In this document: piece after piece, positions 8,838 to 17,556 of the stretch
How positions within the stretch are numbered: position 1 is the first letter of the stretch
How the letters are laid out: every line of letters starts with the position of its first letter
DNA from: Moritella sp. F3
GTDB lineage: Bacteria; Pseudomonadota; Gammaproteobacteria; Enterobacterales; Moritellaceae
NCBI RefSeq assembly: GCF_015082335.1
Contig: NZ_BLRL01000016.1
Coordinates: forward strand, 1 to 64,000
DNA: 64,000 bases
Reading direction: 5' to 3'
Position numbers and translations under genes: made by a program
Notes under the pieces: model-generated
Databases searched by the model: none
What the model was told of the DNA's origin: nothing
Seen by the model: only the letters and a program-made list of their open reading frames with translations

Positions 8838-9245
8838 ATGAAGAATCGTATTGCTCAGCTTGGTCTTATCATCAGCTTATTATTTTCAACTTTGGTTAAC
8901 AGTGCCGAAATAGACAGTATCGACCTTAAAGTCACCATGAAACACATGAGATTAGCGTATACTCAAGCAATGAAAACTACATCTGCGGATGAGTTTAACA
9001 TGCGCATTGATGAAATAAGTGAAATGCTTGCTGTTGCACAAAGCTATAACTTTTCCCCTGATCGTGCAGAGATGTCAAATCAAGGTTTAAATAAAGTTGA
9101 ATCGGTACTTAACAGCATTCAAGAAGTCGACGTTACAGACACGAATCTAGATCTTGCTAAAAGTAAGCTAGAACAAGTGGATAGCTTAAGAAAAGAATAT
9201 CATAAGAAAAGTAAGCCTAGCGTTTGGTCGCTTATTTTCGGTTAA
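8838..9245 (+). CDS. Cytochrome b562-family periplasmic protein
   Basis: The 135-aa protein has a signal peptide (about 1-22, cut near NSA-EI) and a predicted four-helix bundle. The likely heme ligands are preserved in position: a Met in helix 1 (DLKVTMKHM) and a His near the C-terminus (LRKEYHKKS), matching the Met/His pair of E. coli cytochrome b562. Its electron-transfer role is unknown even in E. coli. An added tail (PSVWSLIFG) follows the last helix. I chose the ATG at 8838 because the upstream ATG at 8802 would spoil the signal peptide. Confidence 0.72.
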   Translation: MKNRIAQLGLIISLLFSTLVNSAEIDSIDLKVTMKHMRLAYTQAMKTTSADEFNMRIDEISEMLAVAQSYNFSPDRAEMSNQGLNKVESVLNSIQEVDVTDTNLDLAKSKLEQVDSLRKEYHKKSKPSVWSLIFG

Positions 9246-9383
9246 TAAACAATTTTCGATTAATAAATAAGGGTCGGTCTTAAAAGTAAGTACCGATATG
9301 ATATCAATTGCTTAAATGACAAATTATTTATTGCACACAATTGGTATCTGACCGTTATTTTAGTCACACTAGGAACAGATTAA

Positions 9384-9776
9384 ATGTCAAAAACTCTCGA
9401 TAGCAACCAAATCGCGACAATCCAAGCTTATGATGCTGAAAAACGCCTAAGCTATTTATTAAAAGAAGTGACTAGCGAACGTCAAATCTGGATCCTAACG
9501 GATGAGCACGGTTGCGTAATGCTAAACAATGAAGACGAAGACTGTGTACCTGTATGGCCTAACGCTGAATTTGCACAATCTTGGGCAACTGGCGAATGGA
9601 AAGACTGTAAAACAGAATCTATCTCGTTAGCTAAATGGCAAAGCCGTTGGACATCAGGCTTGATGGATGATGATTTAGCATTGGTTATTTTTCCTAACCT
9701 TGCAGACGAAGGACTTATCATGTTCCCTGACGAATTTGATATGGCACTGCAGAAACAAGCGAAGAAAAATCGCTAA
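9384..9776 (+). CDS. DUF2750 family protein
   Basis: The 130-aa cytoplasmic acidic protein has the pattern of DUF2750: an N-terminal helix, then WILTDEHGCVML, VWPNAEFAQSWA, and a C-terminal LVIFPNLADEGLIMFPDEF segment. No function is known for the family. An AGGA box precedes the ATG and a strong terminator follows, so it is probably monocistronic. Confidence 0.75.
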   Translation: MSKTLDSNQIATIQAYDAEKRLSYLLKEVTSERQIWILTDEHGCVMLNNEDEDCVPVWPNAEFAQSWATGEWKDCKTESISLAKWQSRWTSGLMDDDLALVIFPNLADEGLIMFPDEFDMALQKQAKKNR

Positions 9777-9816
9777 TAAGCACTTAACTGCTAAATAGTA
9801 ACTAAATTATAGCCAT

Positions 9817-9855
9817 AAGCCTGCCTGTATTAGATAACAGGCAGGCTTTTTTATT
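9817..9855 (+). terminator. Rho-independent terminator after the DUF2750 gene
   Basis: An 11-bp perfect stem (AAGCCTGCCTG / CAGGCAGGCTT) with a 10-base loop is followed by a T run (TTTTTTATT). Confidence 0.92.
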
Positions 9856-10083
9856 GCTGACATCTACCAGCAAAGCGATCGCTAACTTCTGTTTCGAACC
9901 TCGTATCGTCAGTCGCCTCTCAAATCATCAATCCAGCATTCTCCAGTAAGTAGCAGCACTTACACAGCGGTACTGCTTATAAAGTAGTACTAATATCACT
10001 AAGTTAAGGAAATGTTATTTTATTTATCCGTATTCTCATGTATGGTTTCCCTTTCCTGTGCAATCGGCCTAAGGCCTAATAAT

Positions 10084-11025
10084 ATGATTTCAAACAAGCT
10101 AAAATTATTTATTATCTATATCTGTTTTTCACTATTAAGCGGTTGCTCAGTTGTTCGCTGGAAAATAGACAGTGATGAAGACAGTCTTAAAGCCGTTGGT
10201 TTTACACAACATGATGTTAGCCTAGATGAAGGTGGTACCCTGAGCTATTGGCGCGGAGGTAAAGGCCAACCGTTATTATTAATTCATGGATTCGGTGGTA
10301 ATGCAGTCACCACTTGGAAAGATGAAATGCAGGCTTTAAGCGCAGACTACGATGTCATTGCTCCAGATCTTGCTTGGTTTGGTGATTCTTTCAGTGCCGG
10401 TGAAGCGAACCTCACAACTGAAACACAAACCATTTGGCAGCTTGTTAATCAGTTGGAACTTGAAAATATCAATATAGCCAGTATTTCTTATGGCGGTTTT
10501 ATCACTTTAAATATGATGAATAATAGCCCAGAGCAAACCCGCCAGATTAATAAAGCGATTATTATCGCCAGTCCAGGTCCTTACTTTAACGATGATGACC
10601 TTGACGCGTTAACAACCCGTTTTGGTGTCGACAACCCAGAAGATTTCTTTATTCCAAAAAACAGCGATGAACTACGCCGTTTATTTGATGGTATTTTCGT
10701 TAGACCTAAAATGATGCCAGACTTTGTTGCTGACCAAATTTATCAAACTTACTTTGCTGCTTGGCATAAACAAAGAGTAGAGATGATCCAGTCACTGCCA
10801 GCAGATCGTGATGTTTTACTCGATGCGCCACAGTCACCTATACCTACGCTATTAATCTGGGGAGAAAAAGATCAGATATTTCCTCTTGAACATGGTATTT
10901 ATCTCAGTAAAAAAATCCAGGCCCCGCTTGTTGTGATACCTGACACTGGCCACGGGGTTACCAACGAACAACCGGAAATGGTTGTACATTTAATCAAAAA
11001 CTTTATCGACAGCGAAAAAAGATAG
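10084..11025 (+). CDS. Lipoprotein alpha/beta-hydrolase
   Basis: The 313-aa protein has a lipoprotein signal peptide ending in LLSGC when started at the ATG at 10084, which has AAGG upstream. The longer frame from 10012 would place the signal internally. The hydrolase fold is clear: oxyanion motif HGFGG, nucleophile elbow SISYGGF (Ser), acid in WGEKDQIF (Asp), and the catalytic His in DTGHG. The substrate is unknown; esterase or lipase-like activity at the envelope is plausible. Confidence 0.82.
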   Translation: MISNKLKLFIIYICFSLLSGCSVVRWKIDSDEDSLKAVGFTQHDVSLDEGGTLSYWRGGKGQPLLLIHGFGGNAVTTWKDEMQALSADYDVIAPDLAWFGDSFSAGEANLTTETQTIWQLVNQLELENINIASISYGGFITLNMMNNSPEQTRQINKAIIIASPGPYFNDDDLDALTTRFGVDNPEDFFIPKNSDELRRLFDGIFVRPKMMPDFVADQIYQTYFAAWHKQRVEMIQSLPADRDVLLDAPQSPIPTLLIWGEKDQIFPLEHGIYLSKKIQAPLVVIPDTGHGVTNEQPEMVVHLIKNFIDSEKR

Positions 11026-11105
11026 TACTGCTTAAAGATAGTACTGTTTATAGCGGTATAGCTGTTATTATGCCGTTATGAAACATTGAGAGCATTGAAT
11101 TAGTT

Positions 11106-11900
11106 ATGAGTAAAAAACATTACGTAGTATGGAAAGGCGTGAAGACTGGTGTATTTGATAGCTGGTCTGAAACGAAAGCACAAATTGATGGCCGCAGTGA
11201 TGCTCAATATATGGGCTTTCCATCAAAAGACGAAGCAGACCAAGCATTCGCTTCAACGTATACACGCGCATTAATGAAACGCTCATTCGCAAAAGACGAT
11301 GCGACAGGATCTGGTGTTAAACCAAAAGCAACGCGTCCAGTTGGCAGCTCAAGGTCCATTTTATCTGCGGCACCACAAGTTGCAGATCTTAATATTTACT
11401 GTGACGGTGCCTGCTCGCCTAACCCAGGTAAATCGGGTACTGGCATGGCGGTTTATGAAAAAGATAAACTAGCGCAATTATGGTACGGCTTATATGAAGA
11501 AAATGGCACCAACAACTCTGCAGAATTAAATGGGTTACTGGTGGCCTTTCGTTTTGCGGCATCGCATATCGAGCAAGGTAAAACAGTACAAGTACTATCT
11601 GACTCAAGATATTCAATTGATTGTATCACTAAGTGGGCAAAAGGCTGGAAAAACAAAGGTTGGAAACGCGGTAAAAACGAAGAAATTAAAAACCTTGCCA
11701 TTATCCAGCAATGCTTCACTTTATACGAAAAGTTAAAATCTAACCTGATCATCTCTCATGTCAAAGGACATGCGAACATTGAAGGTAATGAGTTGTCTGA
11801 TCGTATGGCAGTGCTAGCGCGAACTCAACAAGAACCTAAGCTGGTGCAATATACTCATAGTATTAATATTGCTGAAATTTTAGCAATGCCTTCAGGCTAA
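11106..11900 (+). CDS. Ribonuclease HI with N-terminal RNA:DNA hybrid-binding domain
   Basis: The 264-aa protein starts with a viroplasmin-type hybrid-binding domain (about 1-50, YVVWKGVKTGVFDSW). A linker (55-92) leads to an RNase H domain with catalytic Asp100, Glu140, Asp166 and Asp232 and the accessory His222 in KGHANIEGNE. It cleaves RNA in RNA:DNA hybrids. The eukaryotic RNase H1-like layout occurs in several bacteria as a second RNase HI beside a short RnhA, so I do not assign rnhA. A terminator follows. Confidence 0.93.
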   Translation: MSKKHYVVWKGVKTGVFDSWSETKAQIDGRSDAQYMGFPSKDEADQAFASTYTRALMKRSFAKDDATGSGVKPKATRPVGSSRSILSAAPQVADLNIYCDGACSPNPGKSGTGMAVYEKDKLAQLWYGLYEENGTNNSAELNGLLVAFRFAASHIEQGKTVQVLSDSRYSIDCITKWAKGWKNKGWKRGKNEEIKNLAIIQQCFTLYEKLKSNLIISHVKGHANIEGNELSDRMAVLARTQQEPKLVQYTHSINIAEILAMPSG

Positions 11901-11935
11901 TTATTCACTACTGATATTTCCTCGTCTTAAAAAAG

Positions 11936-11977
11936 GAAAACAAGCTGAAAGTAGATCACTGCTTGTTTTCATTTTTC
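11936..11977. terminator. Bidirectional terminator after RNase HI gene
   Basis: A 10-bp stem (GAAAACAAGC / GCTTGTTTTC) with a 15-base loop is flanked by A-rich sequence upstream and by ATTTTTCTAC downstream. It lies between convergent genes and may serve both strands. Confidence 0.7.
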
Positions 11978-12064
11978 TACTTTCTACTTTCTATTCTTAA
12001 ACAACTGCAGGATGCAATACCTAAGATTAGTTGAGTATCAATATCCAACCAATGTCGTTATAAG

Positions 12065-12373
12065 TTAAATAATCGGTGAACAACCTTTCAGCATAAGCGC
12101 AACATTAGAGCTTGCTTTCGCTTGGGCATAATATGCATCTGTCGTAGTCAGCCCTGTTTGGGTCAAAGCACCTACATCAGCTGAAATCAGTGGCGCGATA
12201 ACCGTTAATGCCGATGCCGATTGGCGGTCTGCCTCATAGGCCGTAAATGCTTTACTGATCTCTGGACAGGTAAACGCATCCGCGCCTTGTTGAGCCATGC
12301 TATAAGCTTGAGATGACGTTTCACAGCCAGCAAGTGTGCCAGCAAATAATACTACAGCGATTATTTTATACAT
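12065..12373 (-). CDS. Small uncharacterised lipoprotein
   Basis: The 102-aa protein has a signal peptide ending in the lipobox LAGC. The rest is Ala-, Ser- and Thr-rich, predicted helical, with two further cysteines (TCPEIS and KGCSPI) that could form a disulfide. AAGGA lies before the ATG. I recognise no family. Expression is supported only by the signal peptide, the ribosome-binding site and terminator placement. It stands alone on its strand. Confidence 0.7.
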   Translation of the reverse strand: MYKIIAVVLFAGTLAGCETSSQAYSMAQQGADAFTCPEISKAFTAYEADRQSASALTVIAPLISADVGALTQTGLTTTDAYYAQAKASSNVALMLKGCSPII

Positions 12374-12566
12374 TAATATTTCCTTATTTTATATGTACGC
12401 ACTGCCAATACACAGCACTTCTATCCTATCCTATCCTGTCCAATCCAGTATAGCTTATAACATCAAGATAATGTGGACAAATATGCAGTATATAGCCGCA
12501 CTATATTTACATTCAAAATATCCACGTTAAGATGATAACCAAACACGACTTAATGAATGGATACGT

Positions 12567-13484
12567 ATGTCAAAACATTGGTTTAAAAGGTTAATTCCAA
12601 TTCTGCTAGGCAATGCGCTGATACCAGTTTCAGCAGAAAACATAGCTGAAATTTCAGCCGCTGAATGCAAAACGATGACAACCGCGGGGATAATGTCCGC
12701 TACAGCACCAGTGCAATGTGACCGCTTAAGACAAGTGCAGTTCGACTATATCGACTTCCAAGGTCAACAGCACAACAACGGTTCAATTATTGTCATGGAT
12801 GCCGTAGCGCCACATATAGCGACTATTTTTGAGCGTTTATATACCCTGAAGTTCCCTATTAATAAAGCCCAGCCAATACGTCATTATCAAGGCAATGATG
12901 ATTTATCGATGGCTGATAACAACACCTCTGCATTTAATTATCGTCCTATTGCCGGCAAGCGTTCACTCTCTATTCATGCTTACGGTCTCGCAATCGATAT
13001 CAATCCAAAACAGAATCCATTTGTTGAATTTGGCGAACAAGGTCGCGCTAACTTCAAGCCTGAGGATGGATCTAAGTATGCCAATAGGATGCAGTTTAGG
13101 TATGGTAAAGAGCAACGTCAGGGTTTTGCTGAAGATGTAATCACCACGTTTGCTGATAATGGTTTTTTATATTGGGGTGGTTTTTGGAATACGCCAATTG
13201 ATTATCAACACTTTCAAGTGAGCCGCAATATGGCGAATTTAATGTCGGCAATGTCAGCTGACCATGCAGCTCATTTTTTTGATAACTATGTGCAGTGGTA
13301 CCAAACATGCAAGACCAGTTACCCTGCGGCTTATGCAGAGCATAAAATCAGTGATTATACTCACTATTTAGAAAACAAACTAAATAGTGAGTCGTTAAAT
13401 AAAACATTTAAGCAATCACCGGCGTCTGTCATCGCGGCGATACAACAGCCGCTACAGACATCAAGAATATGTGTTAAAGACTAA
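12567..13484 (+). CDS. M15-family peptidoglycan peptidase (D-Ala-D-Ala carboxypeptidase/endopeptidase type)
   Basis: The 305-aa exported protein has a signal peptide ending near VSAEN. The zinc site of the M15 fold is visible as His137 and Asp144 in SIHAYGLAIDIN and His215 in DYQHFQ. The N-terminal region contains the YRPIAGKRSLS segment usual for M15C/VanY-like enzymes. It probably trims or cleaves murein peptides in the periplasm. Extra cysteines (AECKTM, PVQCDR, YQTCKTS, RICVKD) suggest disulfides. It is convergent with the PsiE gene, 16 bases away. Confidence 0.83.
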   Translation: MSKHWFKRLIPILLGNALIPVSAENIAEISAAECKTMTTAGIMSATAPVQCDRLRQVQFDYIDFQGQQHNNGSIIVMDAVAPHIATIFERLYTLKFPINKAQPIRHYQGNDDLSMADNNTSAFNYRPIAGKRSLSIHAYGLAIDINPKQNPFVEFGEQGRANFKPEDGSKYANRMQFRYGKEQRQGFAEDVITTFADNGFLYWGGFWNTPIDYQHFQVSRNMANLMSAMSADHAAHFFDNYVQWYQTCKTSYPAAYAEHKISDYTHYLENKLNSESLNKTFKQSPASVIAAIQQPLQTSRICVKD

Positions 13485-13500
13485 GCACGCTGAACCGTTA

Positions 13501-13914
13501 TTATTCGTCACCCAATGATTTATAAGGCCAGTAAAAATGGCCTGCGCGGATGATAACGGTCGCTATAGCCAAGACTAACGCAGCCAATGACAACCACACC
13601 ACGTCAACACTCTCTAGCTCTTTCATGCCCAGCGTAACATAACGAGCAATCGCCATCATCGCAATATAAATAGGATAACGAACGGGGATCTTACCGTTGA
13701 CGACAAACTGTTGGATCATTGCTAATACTTCAAGGTAAATAAACATAAGTAAAATATCTGTTAGTTTTACCGTGCGTAATTCATAAACATGATAGAAATC
13801 ATTTGCCATTGCAAATATGGTAGCCAGTGTAATAGCAACCAACAAAACAGCTTCGACATAACTGAATAGCTTTAAGAAAACACGACTAAATTTCTTGGGT
13901 AAATGAGATGGCAT
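13501..13914 (-). CDS. PsiE-family membrane protein
   Basis: The 137-aa protein has four predicted membrane helices (about 18-38, 48-70, 80-100, 105-128). It shows the PsiE-family middle segment with E-x-L-A-M-I-Q-Q-F and RYPIYIAMMAIARYV. The E. coli namesake is phosphate-starvation induced, with no known activity. TGGAG precedes the ATG. An inverted repeat lies 55 bases upstream. Confidence 0.75.
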   Translation of the reverse strand: MPSHLPKKFSRVFLKLFSYVEAVLLVAITLATIFAMANDFYHVYELRTVKLTDILLMFIYLEVLAMIQQFVVNGKIPVRYPIYIAMMAIARYVTLGMKELESVDVVWLSLAALVLAIATVIIRAGHFYWPYKSLGDE

Positions 13915-14325
13915 AATCGCTCCACAATATAAATATAATGCTCATTTGAAGTAATGAGTTATTCTGACAATATACAATAGTTTGTAAACAATTGTATATT
14001 TCAATATTGGCTAAGTCACTGAATTAACGTTCACGTTTTAATCAAGTAAATAAACGTTAACTTTAGCAATACCTCTTTATAATAAAATAAACATAACAAA
14101 TTAAACACTAAGTAAAATATCTGATATTATAATTAGTGTTAATTCTCACTTATATCAATAATTTAACTTTATTGACTATCTGCTTATCATAATAGATTAA
14201 AATATAATCACAGCCAACACACATCATATTGCATATATGTTAAGTCTACATGATTATATTTCTTATTGAGCATTTCATTCTATAATATGGATAATTACGA
14301 CGGGTTGTCGCCAATGGAGTTTTAA
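13915..14325. other. 411-base AT-rich intergenic region with an inverted repeat
   Basis: This is the divergent upstream region of the PsiE-family gene (minus) and the GGDEF gene (plus). It carries a perfect 10-bp inverted repeat (AATATACAAT / ATTGTATATT, 13969-14000, 12-base spacer). I see no credible ORF or RNA gene; the rest is very AT-rich. Confidence 0.5.
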
Positions 14326-15657
14326 GTGCGAAATATTCAAAAAATAACGATAGGGATAGTGATCGTTACCTTAATTATATTAGTTTGGTACCATTTCCGT
14401 GCTAATACGAAAACCTACACAGTAACACCTGACGAGTTCCATTTTGCAAATATCGATGATAGCAGTAAAGGGGGGTTAAGCAGCTCTGCAATCGAGATCA
14501 AAGATGGAAAAGCGTACCTTACTTGTAACGTCGTTAAAGAATCCGATTATCCTTGGCCCTATTGTGAATTAGAGATCAGTCTTTCTGATAATCTAATCCA
14601 AGGTATCGACTTATCTGATTATAATAAAATCAGTCTCGACATTGATTACACCACAACACATTCAAATAAACGTTTGCGTGTATACATACGCAATAGTAAC
14701 CCCGCTTATACCCGAGTAGATGAACGAACTTCATTAAAGTTTAATGGCATTGAATACCGGCCAGGTTTTGGCGATGGTGAAACTGCGATTACACTAGATA
14801 CTTTTCAAGTATTAACTTGGTGGATAGCGGATAATAATATCGGACTTGAACACGCTTCACCTGATTTTTCTAACGTGCCGATTATTGAAATTGCAACGGC
14901 ATCAGGTGTCACTGAAGGTCAGTTTGAAATAGTGGTTAACAGCATTGAATTTCAAGGCGTATGGATCAAAGAGTCTACGCTACTCAAAGGACTGTTATAC
15001 ACCTGGCTATTATTAATCATCAGTTTTGTTTTATATGAACAAACTAAGCTACATCGCCGACTGAAGCAAAGCCATCAAAGAGCAGCCCGCCTATTTAAAT
15101 TAAATCAAAATTTAAATGAAAAGAATATCGAATTTTCTGAATTAGCCAACCGCGACCCACTGACTGGCGCATTAAACAGAAACGCAGTGCAAGATTGGTT
15201 AAAAAAAATGGCTCAGCAAGTGCGCTGGGGCAACCAAAATTTTTCGGCACTGTTTATCGATATTGATCACTTTAAAAGTGTTAACGATAAATATGGCCAC
15301 CAAGTCGGTGATGATATCTTACGTGAGTTTGTATTCGTGATATCAAAAAATATTCGCAACAATGATTTTTTAGTACGCTGGGGCGGAGAAGAATTTATCG
15401 TGTTTTTTCCTGATACCGATGGCCAGCAGGCAATGAATAGAGCCGAAGCACTGAGGGGCATCATCGCAGCTCATAACTGGTGTCATAATAAACCGCTGAC
15501 TTGCAGTATTGGGGTCGCCCAAATGGGCAAAGAGCGTATTACAGAAATGATCGCGCGCGCTGATGAAGCCTTATATAAAGCCAAAGGCCGCGGGCGTAAT
15601 AAAGTAGTGTCGAGCCAATCACCGACACCACAAGGTTCAGTTTACGATTATTTATAA
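14326..15657 (+). CDS. Membrane diguanylate cyclase with periplasmic beta-rich sensor
   Basis: The 443-aa protein starts at GTG after TGGAG. It has a membrane helix (about 7-25), a periplasmic domain of about 190 residues, a second helix (about 220-238), a short coil and a GGDEF domain. The active site is GGEEF (353-357). The inhibitory I-site RNND (344-347) is intact, five residues upstream. It should make c-di-GMP and feel product feedback. The periplasmic part, with LSDYNKISLDIDY and LRVYIRN, resembles a carbohydrate-binding jelly roll (CBM11/CIA30-like); that is my inference. Confidence 0.88.
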   Translation: MRNIQKITIGIVIVTLIILVWYHFRANTKTYTVTPDEFHFANIDDSSKGGLSSSAIEIKDGKAYLTCNVVKESDYPWPYCELEISLSDNLIQGIDLSDYNKISLDIDYTTTHSNKRLRVYIRNSNPAYTRVDERTSLKFNGIEYRPGFGDGETAITLDTFQVLTWWIADNNIGLEHASPDFSNVPIIEIATASGVTEGQFEIVVNSIEFQGVWIKESTLLKGLLYTWLLLIISFVLYEQTKLHRRLKQSHQRAARLFKLNQNLNEKNIEFSELANRDPLTGALNRNAVQDWLKKMAQQVRWGNQNFSALFIDIDHFKSVNDKYGHQVGDDILREFVFVISKNIRNNDFLVRWGGEEFIVFFPDTDGQQAMNRAEALRGIIAAHNWCHNKPLTCSIGVAQMGKERITEMIARADEALYKAKGRGRNKVVSSQSPTPQGSVYDYL

Positions 15658-15681
15658 GCTTTATTCCCAATCAAAGCGAAC

Positions 15682-15713
15682 AAAAAAGCCAGCTAAATTA
15701 GCTGGCTTTTTTC
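15682..15713. terminator. Bidirectional terminator between GGDEF gene and fruA
   Basis: The perfect inverted repeat AAAAAAGCCAGCT / AGCTGGCTTTTTT has a short AAATT loop and A/T runs on both sides. It serves both the upstream plus-strand gene and the fru operon on the minus strand. Confidence 0.93.
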
Positions 15714-15780
15714 ATCATGAATCGTTGTATTATTTCATATTGTTATGCGGTACAGCTAAGAGGCATTATGATTCAACAGC

Positions 15781-17544
15781 TTATGCCGTAACCACTTTTT
15801 CATCTGCTTGCTTAAGCATTGCATAGCTCACGCCTGTAACTAGCGTACCCGCAGCTATCGCGACTAAATACATCAGCACAGGTGTAATTGCATTTGGAAT
15901 GAGTAACACAAACAGACCACCATGTGGGGCCATTAATTCAGCACCAAACAACATAGATAGTGCACCCGTTAATGCACCGCCAGCGATACAGCTAGGGATC
16001 ACACGCATTGGATCGCGGGCTGCAAACGGAATAGCACCTTCAGAAATAAAGCATAAACCTAACACAAATGAGGCTTTACCCGCTTCTTGTTCACTGCCAT
16101 TAAACTTACGCTTAGCAAGGAACGTCGCTAGACCCATACCCAACGCAGGTACCATACCAGCAGCCATAACCGCCGCCATTGGCGCATACGTTTGTGATGC
16201 TAATAAACCCACCCCAAAAGTATAAGCGGTTTTATTTACAGGACCACCAAGGTCGAAACACATCATGCCGCCAAGAATAATACCCAACAACACAGCATTT
16301 GCTGAGCCCATATTATTCAAAAACTCAGTTGACGCATTCATTGCAGCAGAAACAGGGCCACCAACCACATATATCATCACCAAACCGGTAATCAGTGAGG
16401 CTAAAAGTGGAATAATTAAAATCGGTTTCAACGCTTCCATTGATTGTGGCAGCTGCACTTTTTCAGCAATTAATTTCGCGGTATAACCAGCAAGAAAACC
16501 CGCCACAATACCACCGAGGAAACCAGCGCCAGTTGAACTCGCTAACATGCCACCAATCAAGCCAGGTGCTAAACCAGGTCGGTCAGCAATCGAGAAGGCA
16601 ATAAAGCCAGCAAGAATAGGGATCATTAACGCAAAGGCTGAACCACCACCGATAGTCATTAGTGCAGCAGCTAATGTGCCCTCTTCTTTAAACGCTTCAA
16701 TACCAAATACAAAGGACAAAGCAATAGCCAAACCACCTGCTACCACTAATGGTAGCATGTGTGATACCCCAGTCATAAGGTGTTTATAAGCACCCGTTTT
16801 TTCCGTGTTATCCTGTGCATTTGTGGCCGTTTTACCATGGCTATAAACGTGCGCGTCGTTAAAAGCATTATCCATCGTTTGTTTAGTTTTCTTCAGTGCT
16901 AAACCAGTACTGGTCTTATACACCTTTTTACCATCAAAACGCGCTAAGTCGATATCAATGTCAGCGGCAATAATGACCACATCGGCAGCGGCAATTTCAT
17001 CACTCGAAAGTTGGTTTTTAGCGCCTACAGAGCCGCGAGTTTCAACTTTAATTTTATGCCCTAAACGTTGACCTTCTTGTTCTAGCGCTTCCGCTGCCAT
17101 AAAGGTATGAGCAACGCCCGTTGGGCAAGCTGTAATAGCAACAATCGTTTTACTGCTGTTGCCTGCATCTGTAGTCGCTGCAGCTAATTTATTACTGCTG
17201 CTTTTTTCATTACTGTTTACTTCATTACTAATCGTAAGCTCAGTTGCCTTTTCAATCGCCTGTTCTAAATATGTTTTAGCATCCGAAAATACTGCATCTA
17301 CCGCTGAACGATAGACTTTTTTACCAATCAATCGACTGTCATCAATATTGGCACTTGCGGCAACAACAATATACTCAGCCGCGGCTATCTGCTGCTCAGT
17401 TAAAGCTTTCATAGGCGCCACTGATGAATGGCACTCAATATCTGCTTGCCAGTTTAATTCAGTCGCTGCTTTTTCTAATAAACCCGCAGCAATAAGGCTG
17501 CTTGCGATGCCACTTGGACACGCAGTTACAATTGCAATTTTCAT
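15781..17544 (-). CDS. fruA: FruA, fructose PTS permease (EIIB'BC)
   Basis: The 587-aa protein has two IIB domains (about 1-100 and 132-235) and a IIC membrane domain (about 245-580) with the GGPVNKTAYTFG and EGAIPFAARDPMR signatures. It imports fructose as fructose-1-phosphate. Both IIB domains carry a cysteine in the phosphocysteine loop (ACPSG at Cys9, ACPTG at Cys140), whereas the first IIB of E. coli FruA has lost it. It is the third gene of fruBKA, 12 bases after fruK, with AAGGA before the ATG. Confidence 0.97.
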   Translation of the reverse strand: MKIAIVTACPSGIASSLIAAGLLEKAATELNWQADIECHSSVAPMKALTEQQIAAAEYIVVAASANIDDSRLIGKKVYRSAVDAVFSDAKTYLEQAIEKATELTISNEVNSNEKSSSNKLAAATTDAGNSSKTIVAITACPTGVAHTFMAAEALEQEGQRLGHKIKVETRGSVGAKNQLSSDEIAAADVVIIAADIDIDLARFDGKKVYKTSTGLALKKTKQTMDNAFNDAHVYSHGKTATNAQDNTEKTGAYKHLMTGVSHMLPLVVAGGLAIALSFVFGIEAFKEEGTLAAALMTIGGGSAFALMIPILAGFIAFSIADRPGLAPGLIGGMLASSTGAGFLGGIVAGFLAGYTAKLIAEKVQLPQSMEALKPILIIPLLASLITGLVMIYVVGGPVSAAMNASTEFLNNMGSANAVLLGIILGGMMCFDLGGPVNKTAYTFGVGLLASQTYAPMAAVMAAGMVPALGMGLATFLAKRKFNGSEQEAGKASFVLGLCFISEGAIPFAARDPMRVIPSCIAGGALTGALSMLFGAELMAPHGGLFVLLIPNAITPVLMYLVAIAAGTLVTGVSYAMLKQADEKVVTA

Positions 17545-17556
17545 TATGAATATCCT

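Noticed and set aside
11419..11752. Antisense frames in the RNase HI gene
   Set aside because: The sense strand carries all four catalytic residues; the antisense frames have no motif.
12420..12445. TATCC-type pentanucleotide run before the M15 peptidase gene
   Set aside because: Only about three clean units, then decayed. Too short to claim phase variation.
15899..16789. Several plus-strand frames inside fruA
   Set aside because: Shadows of a clear membrane transporter gene; none has a start site or family signature.
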